From assembly GCA_964586075.1 (NCBI GenBank), contig CAZPGZ010000016.1:1-64000 (forward strand): DNA of 64,000 nucleotides, given 5' to 3'. Positions 1 through 9,022 of the stretch are shown in pieces; position 1 is the first letter of the stretch; each line of letters starts with the position of its first letter. Both the position numbers and the translations under genes were made by a program. The stretch comes from JBAZLV01 sp964586075. GTDB lineage: Bacteria; Nitrospirota; UBA9217. The notes below the pieces were generated by a model, which was given only the letters and a program-made list of their open reading frames with translations, did not search any database and was not told the origin of the DNA.

Positions 1-50
1 CAAGACTCGCCGGACAGCTCAAAAGCACCGTCGACCACTTTAAAGTCTAA
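1..50 (+). CDS. C-terminal end of a probable methyl-accepting chemotaxis protein (partial)
   Basis: The frame starting at base 3 reads R-L-A-G-Q-L-K-S-T-V-D-H-F-K-V and then TAA at 48-50. This matches the usual end of chemotaxis receptors, where a final helix closes with a phenylalanine-lysine-valine tail. Only 15 residues are visible, so the assignment rests on that short pattern. The other two frames give no recognisable ending. Confidence 0.45.
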   Translation, partial: RLAGQLKSTVDHFKV

Positions 51-120
51 TGCAACTCGGTCGTGTTGATGTGAAAGCGACCCGGGATAATAAAAAGCAA
101 GATTCTGGGATAAAAAAAAC

Positions 121-149
121 TTGACGTCTTAAGCTGAGAAAATTATAGT
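121..149 (+). promoter_or_regulatory. Sigma-70-type promoter of the GntR/FadR regulator
   Basis: TTGACG (121-126), a 17-base spacer and TATAGT (144-149). The predicted transcription start, about seven bases after the -10 box, falls on the AUG at 156. No Shine-Dalgarno sequence lies at the right distance, so the mRNA is probably leaderless. Confidence 0.6.
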
Positions 150-155
150 AGAGCA

Positions 156-833
156 ATGATTAAGGCTGGAGACATCGTAATTAAGAATCTTCTTGATGCA
201 TTTGTTACGGGTGAAATCAAGCCCGGGGATAAGCTGCCCTCTCTGGAGAATCTGGCAAAAAAGAGCGGAACGAGCGTTCTTTCCGTGCGCGAGGCGGTGC
301 AAAATCTCGCAACCCTCGGCATACTGGAAATTTGCCATGGAAAAGGCGTATTCGCAACGCATGGCGCACCGATTATAGAGGAGCTTCTGGAAGCAAGAAG
401 GACTTTAGAATCCTACTTCGCCATGATGGCCGCCCAGAATTGCACGTCAGAAACTCTTTCTGAAATTGAATCACTGTTAAAGGACATGGACCGAAGTGTC
501 GCCGAGGGGGATATTGAATCGTTTAGTGAAAAAGATGTGGAATTTCATTATGCGATAGCGAAGGCGGCAGGAAACCGCATCCTTTTTAAAACTTTAAGCA
601 ATATAAGGAATCTGCTGCAATATCAGCTTTTTATCGTCAACAGGATCCCGACCATTATCGATCGTTCAGTGGTGCGGCACTGGGAAATTTTTAAAGCCAT
701 CCGGAAACAGGAACCGGAAAGAGCAAGGACTTGGATGTGGCAGCATATCACCGAGACAATTGACATCTGGAAGCAAGACGTCGCGCCGCTTCAGCTCAAA
801 AAAGAAGAACTCTGCACAGCGGGAGAAACGTGA
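156..833 (+). CDS. FadR/GntR-family transcriptional regulator (FCD domain)
   Basis: A 225-residue one-component regulator. Residues 1-70 form a GntR winged helix-turn-helix (KLPSLENLAKKSGTS, then a recognition helix with SVREAVQNL). Residues about 75-205 form an all-helical FCD ligand domain. Asp127, His131, His175 and His197 sit where FCD proteins bind a metal that helps hold small carboxylate effectors. Regulators of this subfamily often control use of lactate, gluconate or other hydroxy acids. Its nearest metabolic neighbours are a LarA-type racemase and a Liv-type importer, which makes a hydroxy-acid or related ligand plausible but unproven. The start at 156 is the only one that keeps the N-terminal helix, and it coincides with the predicted transcription start. 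Confidence 0.9.
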   Translation: MIKAGDIVIKNLLDAFVTGEIKPGDKLPSLENLAKKSGTSVLSVREAVQNLATLGILEICHGKGVFATHGAPIIEELLEARRTLESYFAMMAAQNCTSETLSEIESLLKDMDRSVAEGDIESFSEKDVEFHYAIAKAAGNRILFKTLSNIRNLLQYQLFIVNRIPTIIDRSVVRHWEIFKAIRKQEPERARTWMWQHITETIDIWKQDVAPLQLKKEELCTAGET

Positions 834-855
834 TTATTTTCACGGCGATTTTTTT
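829..855 (+). terminator. Probable rho-independent terminator of the GntR gene
   Basis: CGTGA (829-833), a six-base loop and TCACG (840-844) form a short stem, followed after GCGA by seven T residues (849-855). The stem starts on the gene's stop codon. The short stem and the gap before the T-run make it a modest candidate. It lies between convergent genes. Confidence 0.4.
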
Positions 856-907
856 CATCCCTTTCGGTCTCAAGAGAAGTTCAGAACCCTCTGCGTATCC
901 TACAATT

Positions 908-2956
908 CTAATTTTCTGCAATAACCTGATGCAGGATATTTCTTAATTCCTCAATGCCATACGGTTTCGGCGCGATCGCGCAGAAACCGTACTTCTTATA
1001 TTCCGACAATACCGGATCGTTGGAATAACCGCTCGAGGCAATCATCTTCGATGAACAATCCAGCGCTTGCAGCCGGGAGGCCGCCTCCTTTCCGCCCATC
1101 CCTCCGGGAATGGTTAAATCCATGATAATTGCGTCATAGCTCTCGCCACGTTTCATTGCATCGGTTGCCAAGGAAATCGCTTCAGCACCATTTTGGGCAA
1201 CGGTAACATCGTATCCGAGGTACCGCAGCATCCCACCGCCGACGTCTCTGATAATTTCCTCATCGTCCATCAACAATATTCTTCCATGCCCTTTTGTCAA
1301 AGGCATCCGTTCCTTCTTTTTTGCCACCGCACTCTCGTGCAATGCAGGCAAATAAAGAAAAAATGTCGTTCCAGTGCCGACTGTTGACTGCAAGGCGATA
1401 TGTCCACCGTGTCTTTTCATGATGGAATAACTTGTGGTCAGTCCGAGTCCGGAGCCTTTCTCCTTTGTGGTAAAATAAGGGTCGAAAATTTTGCCCAGAT
1501 ATTCTTCCGGTATTCCCTTTCCCTGGTCCCGGATGCTGATCTTTACATAGTCTCCATCTTTCAGCGGAAGTCCGTGGGAATCGTCAGCTGTGTTGGTGAC
1601 TGCAACACGCTCAGCCTGGATGTGAATCACACCGCCCTTCGGCATGGACTGCTGAGCATTGATGACGAGATTATGAATAACCCGGCTGATTTGCCCTTCA
1701 TCAATTTCAACGGTCGGGAGATCATCAGGAATATGAAAATCGCACTGGATATTGGAACCGGTTACGACGAAATTTGCGGAATCACGGAGAAGATCGTTGA
1801 TGGACGACGCTTTTTTAACCGGCGCTCCCCCTTTCGAAAATGTCAGCAGTTGCTGTGTAAGGGTTTGCGCCCGTACTGAAGCCTTTTCTGCGTTGTCCAG
1901 ACAGGAGAAAACAACGCCCCCTGGTTCCGCTTTCATCCTTGCCAGAGAAATATTGCCTAAAATTGCGGTGAGAATATTGTTAAAATCATGCGCGATGCCG
2001 CCGGCCAGGATGCCGAGCGATTCCAGTTTGGACGTTTTGGCAATCTCTTCTTCAATCTTTTTATGCTCAGTAATATCTTCCATAACGCCGTCGATCCATC
2101 GTTTGGCGCCGAAAGAGTCATACTGAATTGCTGCCGTACATGACACTATGATGTGGGTTCCGTCTTTTTTCCGCAGGTGTAATTCCCTGTCCTTTATAAA
2201 GCCTTTTTTATCGATCTCTTGCAGAAACTGATTTCTCTCTTCCACGTCTCGATAAAAATCAAGCACACAGCACGCTATTAACTCTTCCGCCGAATCAGCG
2301 CCAAAAACTTTTACCATGGCGTTATTTACTTGTATAAAATGTCCCTGGACATCAGGACTACTCCTGTATATCCCCACGTTGATATTCTCAACAAGTGTTC
2401 TATATTCCTCTTCGCTTTGTCTCAGAGCAAATTCAGCTTTTTTCCTGGCGGTAATGTTCCGTACGATCGCGATAATCTGGTCCTCAATGAGAGGCAGAAG
2501 CCTTACCTCATAAAAACATTCCCGGTCCTGTATCGGCAACGAATACTCAAAGCTTTGTATTACTTTTGTATCCTGAACCTTCCGGATGCACTCCAGGAAC
2601 TTGCTTCCAACATGCGCAGGAGGAACATCCTGAATACGCTTCCCGATCAGCTTTTGTGGATAGAAGTATAAATCATTTACTCTCCCCGCTTTGTAATCGA
2701 TAACTTTTCCGTCGTGATCAAATCTGAAAAGCAGATCAGGAAGAGCCTCAAAAATGGCCCGCATTTCGGAATTGGCCTCGATCAGTTCCTGAGAACTGAG
2801 TTCGAGTGCACGTTCAAGAAGTGCGCGATCTTCATCAAATTCCCGGTAGGCATTGTTGACAGCGTTAATAAACGGTTCCCACTCCTGTGGAACCTGGTTC
2901 GTACCATTGAAAAGTTTCTTGAGCTGTCGCTTCAGGAGGCTGTGCATCTGATTCAT
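908..2956 (-). CDS. PAS-PAS hybrid sensor histidine kinase with C-terminal receiver domain
   Basis: A 682-residue soluble kinase. After an N-terminal helical segment come two PAS domains (about 65-175 and 185-300), then a HisKA dimerisation domain with the H-box GGIAHDFNNILT (phosphorylated His323). The HATPase domain follows (N-box near 429-436, DQGKGIP at 477, GSGLGL at 501). A receiver domain covers about 558-680, with the acidic pocket at Asp564-565, phospho-acceptor Asp613 and Lys664. No membrane segment is visible. Its start overlaps the stop of the FIST gene by four bases, so the two are translationally coupled. FIST proteins are commonly paired with kinases of this type and are thought to supply the sensory input. 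No separate output regulator is adjacent. Confidence 0.9.
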   Translation of the reverse strand: MNQMHSLLKRQLKKLFNGTNQVPQEWEPFINAVNNAYREFDEDRALLERALELSSQELIEANSEMRAIFEALPDLLFRFDHDGKVIDYKAGRVNDLYFYPQKLIGKRIQDVPPAHVGSKFLECIRKVQDTKVIQSFEYSLPIQDRECFYEVRLLPLIEDQIIAIVRNITARKKAEFALRQSEEEYRTLVENINVGIYRSSPDVQGHFIQVNNAMVKVFGADSAEELIACCVLDFYRDVEERNQFLQEIDKKGFIKDRELHLRKKDGTHIIVSCTAAIQYDSFGAKRWIDGVMEDITEHKKIEEEIAKTSKLESLGILAGGIAHDFNNILTAILGNISLARMKAEPGGVVFSCLDNAEKASVRAQTLTQQLLTFSKGGAPVKKASSINDLLRDSANFVVTGSNIQCDFHIPDDLPTVEIDEGQISRVIHNLVINAQQSMPKGGVIHIQAERVAVTNTADDSHGLPLKDGDYVKISIRDQGKGIPEEYLGKIFDPYFTTKEKGSGLGLTTSYSIMKRHGGHIALQSTVGTGTTFFLYLPALHESAVAKKKERMPLTKGHGRILLMDDEEIIRDVGGGMLRYLGYDVTVAQNGAEAISLATDAMKRGESYDAIIMDLTIPGGMGGKEAASRLQALDCSSKMIASSGYSNDPVLSEYKKYGFCAIAPKPYGIEELRNILHQVIAEN

Positions 2957-4101
2957 GATCCGCGCTCCGTAAACGTTGTAATCGTCATAGTCTGGTTATG
3001 CAATTCACAACTCTCGTTTGAAATGAAGGGTGAAATTTCGCCGTAGGAATAAAAACCCGTAAGCACCGTGCTGTCCCCAAAAACATCCCGCACACCTTCC
3101 ACTTCCTCTTCGGTCCTTTGTTTTAAAATCATCTTTCTGCCGAAACAACTGATGAGTATGGCAATATCCGGCGGTGCGGTCCCCGCGGTCCCATAACAAC
3201 TTTTAGCTGCACCGATTGATCCGTCAATAAGCCGGTCGAAATTTGCCTTCATGAAACGCGCATAGGACCCTTCCGGAACATCGCCCGGAAAAATCATGCT
3301 CTGGTCTTCTTCATTTATGGAAAGTACAGTCCTGACAACCCCGGCTTCTCTGCTTCCCGGCGTACGAAGGCTGAGAGGAAAAAGAAGAGCTGATCCCGGA
3401 AGCCCTTTCGCATGTTCCCCAAGATATTTTTTGTAAAGTTCGAGAGCAGACCGGCCGTCCAGTTCATACAAAATATTTCCCCGTGAACGGGTAATCAGCC
3501 GCTCAGGGCCAAAAGGGTCCCAACCTCCCCGGGAACTGCACCCGACCCGCAGATTGCTTCCGTACAGTCCGATGGCGGCAATTGAGCCTGTTTCTGGATC
3601 TCCATCACAGAATACGAGTGTTTCCTTGAAGCGGTCGCCGTCGCCGGCCAGTCCTCCGGTAACGCTTACATCTTTTGGGAGGTGCTGCGTAAGACCCCGG
3701 ACAAGATCACTGCCGTTTATGTTCAATCCATCCGATAAAACGAATAGATGAACCAGTCCGTCTTTTGCTAGTGCGTGAGAGAGTCTTTCTCCGGCTTGAA
3801 ATGCATTTTCAACTTCTTTCAGAGTAATCCGCGCTCTTTCAATCCGCGTGGCTTCAAAGGTTACCGCAGTTGCTACCACTGACTCATCATATACCTGTGT
3901 TCCCTGTATTTCTCCCGCAGTTGAACACCCTAAAATGTGAGCGTTCGGATAGAGGCTTCGCATCTTCTGATAGAAGAACCGTTCTTCTAAAATGGGTTTT
4001 GCCCCAAAAACAAGGGCAAGCTGGGCAGACGTATTGAGAGGGCCGTCTGCAGAGGACATAAGGCTATTACCGCTCTTCCATATATTCTGTGCTACCTTCA
4101 T
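2953..4101 (-). CDS. FIST N-/C-terminal domain sensory protein
   Basis: A 382-residue cytoplasmic protein with the layout of FIST family members. The FIST_N region (about 20-215) includes LGCSTAGEIQGTQVYD and VTGGLAGDGDRFKET. The FIST_C region (about 220-365) ends with GFYSYGEISPF. FIST domains were predicted from genome context to bind small ligands such as amino acids and feed signals into two-component systems. The ligand here is unknown. Its stop overlaps the start of the hybrid kinase (ATGA), so it is expressed with the kinase at near-equal levels and probably acts as its input partner. Confidence 0.88.
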   Translation of the reverse strand: MKVAQNIWKSGNSLMSSADGPLNTSAQLALVFGAKPILEERFFYQKMRSLYPNAHILGCSTAGEIQGTQVYDESVVATAVTFEATRIERARITLKEVENAFQAGERLSHALAKDGLVHLFVLSDGLNINGSDLVRGLTQHLPKDVSVTGGLAGDGDRFKETLVFCDGDPETGSIAAIGLYGSNLRVGCSSRGGWDPFGPERLITRSRGNILYELDGRSALELYKKYLGEHAKGLPGSALLFPLSLRTPGSREAGVVRTVLSINEEDQSMIFPGDVPEGSYARFMKANFDRLIDGSIGAAKSCYGTAGTAPPDIAILISCFGRKMILKQRTEEEVEGVRDVFGDSTVLTGFYSYGEISPFISNESCELHNQTMTITTFTERGS

Positions 4102-4388
4102 TACCAGATTATACTTTCCTGAGACTCGTGTGTTTTTGTAATAAAAAAGTTAGTCTTATATAATACACAAAATTATGGCCTCTAGCAACAAAAAATTGCA
4201 CAATACTGCATTGCATTACAGCGCGAAAAAACTATTTTTTCTATCTAAACAGCAGCATACAAACATCGTTTTAACAAAATGTCATCATGGGATATTGAAA
4301 AAGATGTTCCGAAAGAAAGGAAAGGCGCCGAGTATTGAGACAGGCAGCATCGCGGGGAAAACAACAGCATCTGAACAGAGTATGCAGT

Positions 4389-5675
4389 TTATGGAGATGG
4401 TATAAACATAGGAACCACATACGGTCCTTCGGGAATTACAGCTATACGGTTATCACGATGACGCGCAACACTGTCCATGACTGCAGTCACCGGAGAAGGA
4501 ATCAGGGAAACCCCGGTAATGGACCGTTCTTCCTTTGTTAACCCCTCGGTATACAAATAAATATTTGCCCTCTTCATGGCCTTGACCTGCATTTCCGTCT
4601 GCCATTCATCAACCGCTGCGTACCGTTTCTCCAAAATTTCATCAAGAAATTTGTCTGGTCCCTGATTCACAAGACACAACTGGGCCTCTGCGTATTCAGG
4701 CGATCCGACGCCTTCTGAACATGCGGAAACAATGATAATATCTCCGCCGGGCTCCAGAATATCAACGGGGCCCACCATTCCTTTGACTGTCTGATAGTAT
4801 GTTTTATCGAGGGGATAGCCTGCAGAGCTGGTCAAAACTGTCTTAAACCTGCGATGGACCGGAATAATTGCATACGGCCGTACAAAAGATACGGCCTCTA
4901 GATGACTTTGTTCGATCTCGCCAAAGTTCACAAAAGACATTTTTTTGTCTTCGTCAATGACGGTATTGATGGCGAAACACCTTCCCACCATCCGCACAAT
5001 TTCCATCTGCGTCTCGTGCAGCGGATTTCCCTCTAAGACACAGCTTGCGGATTTGGAATCCTCAAGAATCTTTGCGCAGTGAAAGGACCGGATCGTCTTT
5101 TCATAAGCAACGCCGGGGGCCACGATCTTTCTTCCTCCGGAATATCCTGCCATGAAATGCGGTTCCACAAGCCCGATGACAATGCGAAGTTCAGCTTTCA
5201 GAAACCGGCGGTCGAGCCTTGTTTCGATGCCGGTCGTGGTCGTTCCGATATATTCGTGGTCCTCATTATTGCGGGCGTAGTGGTTCGCGACAGAGACGGT
5301 ATTCATGACCCAGTCGCTTCCCACCAGTTCACGAAGTTCATCACCTTCGCTCGGCCGATGAAGGCCCGTTGCAACAAGGATCGAGATCGACTGGGGGTTC
5401 ATCCCCGCCGCAATCAGCTCTTTTACCAGGGGAGGAAGAATGTGTTTGTTCGGCACCGGCCGCGTAATATCGCAGATTAAAATACAGGCGCTGCGGCAAC
5501 CTGCTGCCTCCTCGCGAAGTGTCTTGGATTGTACGGGATTTGCAAAAGCGGACAGGACGGCATTCTCGGGGTCTTGCAAAACAGGCATTACTTGCTTCTG
5601 GATGACAGTCGCCTCAATAGAATCAGGGAGCTCAAGAGACAGCCCTGTTTTACCGTATAACATGAAGAAATTCAT
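4389..5675 (-). CDS. larA: LarA-family nickel-pincer 2-hydroxyacid (lactate-type) racemase homologue
   Basis: A 428-residue protein of the LarA/DUF2088 family, whose founding member interconverts D- and L-lactate with a nickel-pincer nucleotide (NPN) cofactor. Key features are intact: DITRPVPN, ATGLHRP (His106), EPHFMAGYSGGRK with His173 and Lys183, and SFH (His199). The His-Lys spacing of 10 and Lys-His spacing of 16 match the Ni ligand and cofactor-tether spacing of the known enzyme (His174, Lys184, His200). I chose ATG 5675; a TTG five codons upstream is also open. It lies 25 bases after livF in the same direction, so it is probably the last gene of the transporter operon. The family includes racemases of several 2-hydroxyacids, so the substrate is unproven. 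NPN-making larB/C/E genes are not in the window. Confidence 0.88.
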   Translation of the reverse strand: MNFFMLYGKTGLSLELPDSIEATVIQKQVMPVLQDPENAVLSAFANPVQSKTLREEAAGCRSACILICDITRPVPNKHILPPLVKELIAAGMNPQSISILVATGLHRPSEGDELRELVGSDWVMNTVSVANHYARNNEDHEYIGTTTTGIETRLDRRFLKAELRIVIGLVEPHFMAGYSGGRKIVAPGVAYEKTIRSFHCAKILEDSKSASCVLEGNPLHETQMEIVRMVGRCFAINTVIDEDKKMSFVNFGEIEQSHLEAVSFVRPYAIIPVHRRFKTVLTSSAGYPLDKTYYQTVKGMVGPVDILEPGGDIIIVSACSEGVGSPEYAEAQLCLVNQGPDKFLDEILEKRYAAVDEWQTEMQVKAMKRANIYLYTEGLTKEERSITGVSLIPSPVTAVMDSVARHRDNRIAVIPEGPYVVPMFIPSP

Positions 5676-5700
5676 ATCTGATTCACTCAATCAGAACGGA

Positions 5701-6405
5701 CTACATGCCAAGATAGGCCTGCCGCACAAGATCGCTTTGCAGGAGTTCCTGGCTTTTTCCTTCCATCACAATGTGTCCTGTTTGGAGAACATAGGCGCGG
5801 TGGGAAATCTCCAGAGCTTCGAAAACATTCTGCTCGACGAGCAGGATTGTGACACCCCGGGCATTGATTTCCTTGACAATCCGGAATATTTCCGAAACCA
5901 GTTTTGGGCTGAGTCCCAGAGAAGGCTCATCCAGCACAAGCAGCGACGGGTTGGACATAAGACCCCGCGCGATGGCAAGCTGCTGCTGCTCACCGCCGCT
6001 GAAGGTCTGCGAGCGTTGCGTTTGTCGTTCCTTCAGAATGGGAAATAGCTCGAAGACCGTCTGCAGGTTTTTTTCGATTTCCGATTTGGACGAAATCGCA
6101 TACGCACCCATCAAGAGATTATCCAGCACGGACAATCTTCCAAAAAGCCTTCTACCCTCAGGAATCATGGAAATGCCCAGCTTCACGATATCGAAGGGAG
6201 CCGTCTTGTGAATTGGGGTGTTTTTGAAAATAATTTCACCCTTTTGAGGATGCAAAAGACCGGAGATGGCCTTAACGATGGTCGATTTTCCGGCACCGTT
6301 TGAACCGATAAGGCTCACGATCTCCCCGTCATTGATCTTAAATGAGGCATCCTGGACAGCCAGGAGACCCTTATAACCAACGGATATATTATTGAGAGAC
6401 AGCAC
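5701..6405 (-). CDS. livF: Branched-chain amino acid-type ABC transporter ATPase (LivF-like)
   Basis: A 234-residue nucleotide-binding subunit with Walker A GSNGAGKST, signature FSGGEQQQLAIARGL and Walker B LLVLDEPSLGLSP. Length and C-terminus (VRQAYLGM) match LivF, the second ATPase of hydrophobic/branched-chain amino acid importers. Translation starts at GTG 6405 and overlaps the end of livG by 17 bases, indicating coupling. With larA directly downstream, the imported compound could be an organic acid rather than an amino acid. The Liv family is known to carry a wide range of substrates, so this cannot be read from the sequence. Confidence 0.9.
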   Translation of the reverse strand: MLSLNNISVGYKGLLAVQDASFKINDGEIVSLIGSNGAGKSTIVKAISGLLHPQKGEIIFKNTPIHKTAPFDIVKLGISMIPEGRRLFGRLSVLDNLLMGAYAISSKSEIEKNLQTVFELFPILKERQTQRSQTFSGGEQQQLAIARGLMSNPSLLVLDEPSLGLSPKLVSEIFRIVKEINARGVTILLVEQNVFEALEISHRAYVLQTGHIVMEGKSQELLQSDLVRQAYLGM

Positions 6406-7129
6406 GGTATTTTTCCCCTAAATAAGCTTGAATAACTTCAGGATTGGAGACCACTTCCTTCGGTGCTCCTTCCATGATCTTTTTGCCGGAATTCAGAACG
6501 ACGACGCGGTCTGATATTTTCATTACGGCTTCCATCACGTGTTCCACAACCACCAGAGTCACTCCGCTGTCACGTACTTTCTTGATGAGATCGATGATCT
6601 GGTTCAGTTCTACCTTGGTGAGCCCCGCCATGGATTCATCAAGCATCAGCAGTCGCGGTTGGGTGGCCAATGCCATGGAAACCTCCAGGCGTTTCTTATC
6701 CGCGATGGTAAGTGATGGCGCCAGATAGTCTTTTTTCTCAAGCAATCCCGTAAACGCGAGAATTTCCTCTGCCTTTTCCCTTGCCGGTTTGACCCGGTTA
6801 TAGCGTAACAATGCTCCTGTTGTTACATTTTCAAGGACGGTCATATCGCTGATCACCTGCACAATCTGGAAGGTGCGCGCTATTCCCAATTTGCAGATTC
6901 TATCGGCCCCCATGCGGCTGATTTCCTTGCCATAAAATGTTACACTACCGCTGGTCGGCTTGTAAAATCCGGTGACGCAGTTAAACAGCGTGGATTTGCC
7001 CGCACCGTTTGGTCCGATGATGCTGACAATTTCTCCTTCGGCCACGGAGAAGCTTACATCGTTGTTGGCCGCAAGGCCGCCGAACCACATCGACAGCCCC
7101 TTGACATCTAAGCATAGCGCTTTGTTCAT
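6389..7129 (-). CDS. livG: Branched-chain amino acid-type ABC transporter ATPase (LivG-like)
   Basis: A 246-residue ATPase with Walker A GPNGAGKST and Walker B LLMLDESMAGL. The ABC signature is the divergent LTIADKKRLEVSMAL instead of a canonical LSGGQ. I recall this variant in a recognised LivG subgroup, so it does not by itself indicate inactivation. The C-terminal tail (VIQAYLGEKYR) is LivG-like. The start overlaps the livM stop by four bases and the end overlaps livF, so the five transport genes form one tight unit. Confidence 0.9.
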   Translation of the reverse strand: MNKALCLDVKGLSMWFGGLAANNDVSFSVAEGEIVSIIGPNGAGKSTLFNCVTGFYKPTSGSVTFYGKEISRMGADRICKLGIARTFQIVQVISDMTVLENVTTGALLRYNRVKPAREKAEEILAFTGLLEKKDYLAPSLTIADKKRLEVSMALATQPRLLMLDESMAGLTKVELNQIIDLIKKVRDSGVTLVVVEHVMEAVMKISDRVVVLNSGKKIMEGAPKEVVSNPEVIQAYLGEKYRAVSQ

Positions 7130-8091
7130 TTTGTTTTCCTGCCTATCCTCGTAAGAAAACCCCAGACTCCTGCGGGCTGGTACATCGAAATGAGCATGAT
7201 GAGAAAACCGTATATCAGCATATCCACACCGGTCCCCTTATGGCCGAGCATGGTACGCGTATATTCCGCGATGGGGATCAACACAGCTGCACCGATCACC
7301 GGCCCCATAATGCTACCCGCGCCGCCGAGCATGGTAATCAAAACGATCTGGACCGAGATAGCGAGAAGCATAACGCTCTCGGGGTCGATGTAAAGAATAT
7401 ATTGCGCATAGAAGGTGCCCGCTACCGCACTCATAAAAGCGCTGATCATGATGGCAATCAGCCGATAGCGGACGACATCCACGCCCAGGACCTCAGCAAC
7501 ATCATGGCTCTCCTTGATAGCGCGGAAGTAATATCCCATCTTTGACGTGGCGACAAAATAGCAGACAATCAGTGAGACAATGAGAAAAGCCAATGCTATA
7601 TAATAGTAGGGAAGCTTCGAAGAATGAAACATAAAGTTGGTGAGGGATTCGTCCACCATGGGAAGTGAAAGACCTTCCGCGGCGCCAACCAGTTTCCAGT
7701 TATTGAACACAACCCGTACAATTTCAGCAAAGGCAATGCTGGCAATGGCAAAATAGTGGCCACGCAGGTTGGAGCAGGGATATCCGATTGCCGCAGCAAC
7801 CAGCGCAGCAACAAAGCCGCCGACTACGAGCCCTATCCAGGGATTAACCCCGAAGGTCATTGAGAGGAAGGACGAAGTATAGGCTCCTATTCCAAAAAAA
7901 GCCGCCTGCCCGAATGAAAACATCCCTGCATAGCCGCCCATAATATTCCAGCCGATTCCGAGCATGCCGAACAGGAACACGAGGATCATGACATGTATCG
8001 GAAATGTCGCCTGGACAACCAGGGGAAAGGCTAGCAGTAATAGGAGAATAATAACTCCTGGCACAATCTGTCGAGCTGTTAAACGAAACAT
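7126..8091 (-). CDS. livM: Branched-chain amino acid-type ABC transporter permease (LivM-like)
   Basis: A 321-residue polytopic inner-membrane permease. Hydrophobic segments run throughout, and the LivM hallmark GYAGMFSFGQAAFFGIGAYTS appears near residue 50. The coupling-loop region includes AIKESHDVAEVLGVDVVRYRL, and TMLGGAGSIMGPVIGAA marks the core repeat. It pairs with LivH to form the translocation pore. It lies three bases after livH and overlaps livG by four bases. Confidence 0.92.
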   Translation of the reverse strand: MFRLTARQIVPGVIILLLLLAFPLVVQATFPIHVMILVFLFGMLGIGWNIMGGYAGMFSFGQAAFFGIGAYTSSFLSMTFGVNPWIGLVVGGFVAALVAAAIGYPCSNLRGHYFAIASIAFAEIVRVVFNNWKLVGAAEGLSLPMVDESLTNFMFHSSKLPYYYIALAFLIVSLIVCYFVATSKMGYYFRAIKESHDVAEVLGVDVVRYRLIAIMISAFMSAVAGTFYAQYILYIDPESVMLLAISVQIVLITMLGGAGSIMGPVIGAAVLIPIAEYTRTMLGHKGTGVDMLIYGFLIMLISMYQPAGVWGFLTRIGRKTK

Positions 8092-8094
8092 ACG

Positions 8095-8955
8095 TTACCA
8101 CCCCATAAGACCTTGCGGTCTTATCCACATTGTAATAAGATAGATCATAAACACAATAGCGTATTTGTACGCCGGATCGAAAAAGAACCCTCCCAGCGTC
8201 TGGACCAGACCTACCAGTATCCCGGCAATGAATGCCCCCCCGATACTGCCGAAACCGCCCAGTGCAACGATGCAAAACGCGATAGTTCCGAACTGCCCTC
8301 CCACCTGCGGGTAGATGTAATAATACGTGGAAAGAAACGCCCCGGCAACACCCACAAGCGCCAACCCGAGTCCGAAGGAAATCGAGTTAATACGTTCCGT
8401 GTTGATTCCCATGAGCAAAGCCGCCTCGCGGTCCATTTCCGTTGCCAGAATTGCCTTTCCCATTTTCGTCTTCTTCAAAAAAAGATAAACGCAGAAAGAA
8501 GTAACGATGCTCCCGATGGCGGAAACGGTTTTCGGAACACTGAAGTCGAGATCCCCGAGAGTCCATGTTCCCTGAAGAATCGTCGCGGGCAGAAGCCGGA
8601 AATCCGGGGTCCAGAAGTAAACAGCCAGATTCGCGACAAATATACTCACCCCAAAGGTGACCACAACCTGCGCCAGCATGGGGCCTTTCATTACTTTGCT
8701 CACAATAAATCGATAAATGCCTACCCCAAGCAAAAACATGAGCAGAAAACATATCGGAATAGAAAAAATGGGATCGATTGCATACAGAGTAAAGAGCCAG
8801 AAAGAGGAGAACATCCCGACCATAAGGAAGTCGCCATGGGCAAAATTCACGATATTCATGACGCCCCAGACAAGAGTCAGCCCGATGGCTATCAGCGCAT
8901 ACATGAATCCGATCAGTAAACCGTTTATAAGTTGCTGCAATAATTCATTAGACAT
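8095..8955 (-). CDS. livH: Branched-chain amino acid-type ABC transporter permease (LivH-like)
   Basis: A 286-residue membrane protein starting MSNELLQQLINGLLIGFMYALIAIG, with the LivH motif WGVMNIVNFAHGDFLMVG near residue 35 and the core segment ALGGFGSIGGAFIAGILVG near residue 230. It forms the permease heterodimer with LivM. A GAGGTTGA-like Shine-Dalgarno precedes the start. It is separated from the upstream binding-protein gene by a strong intergenic hairpin (8973-9010) that may let the binding protein be made in excess of the permease. Confidence 0.92.
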   Translation of the reverse strand: MSNELLQQLINGLLIGFMYALIAIGLTLVWGVMNIVNFAHGDFLMVGMFSSFWLFTLYAIDPIFSIPICFLLMFLLGVGIYRFIVSKVMKGPMLAQVVVTFGVSIFVANLAVYFWTPDFRLLPATILQGTWTLGDLDFSVPKTVSAIGSIVTSFCVYLFLKKTKMGKAILATEMDREAALLMGINTERINSISFGLGLALVGVAGAFLSTYYYIYPQVGGQFGTIAFCIVALGGFGSIGGAFIAGILVGLVQTLGGFFFDPAYKYAIVFMIYLITMWIRPQGLMGW

Positions 8956-8972
8956 ATATCAACCTCATCTGC

Positions 8973-9010
8973 GGTCCGGCAGCAGGCGGATATCCGTCCT
9001 GCTGCCGACC
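8973..9010 (-). other. Intergenic hairpin between the binding-protein gene and livH
   Basis: CGGCAGCAGG (8977-8986) pairs perfectly with CCTGCTGCCG (8998-9007). GGT/ACC extends the stem across a one-base bulge, and the 11-base loop contains the self-complementary CGGATATCCG. No T-run follows on the minus strand, so this looks like an mRNA-stabilising or partial-attenuation structure rather than a terminator. Such elements are common after periplasmic binding-protein genes. Confidence 0.6.
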
Positions 9011-9022
9011 ACAAGGAACATT

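Noticed and set aside
4175..4405. 76-codon plus-strand frame between the FIST and larA genes
   Set aside because: No ribosome-binding site or recognisable domain; it overlaps the end of larA on the opposite strand.
6389..7129. LivG judged inactive because it lacks LSGGQ
   Set aside because: The LTIADKKRLEV signature and DESMAG Walker B are, as I recall, found in a normal subgroup of LivG proteins.
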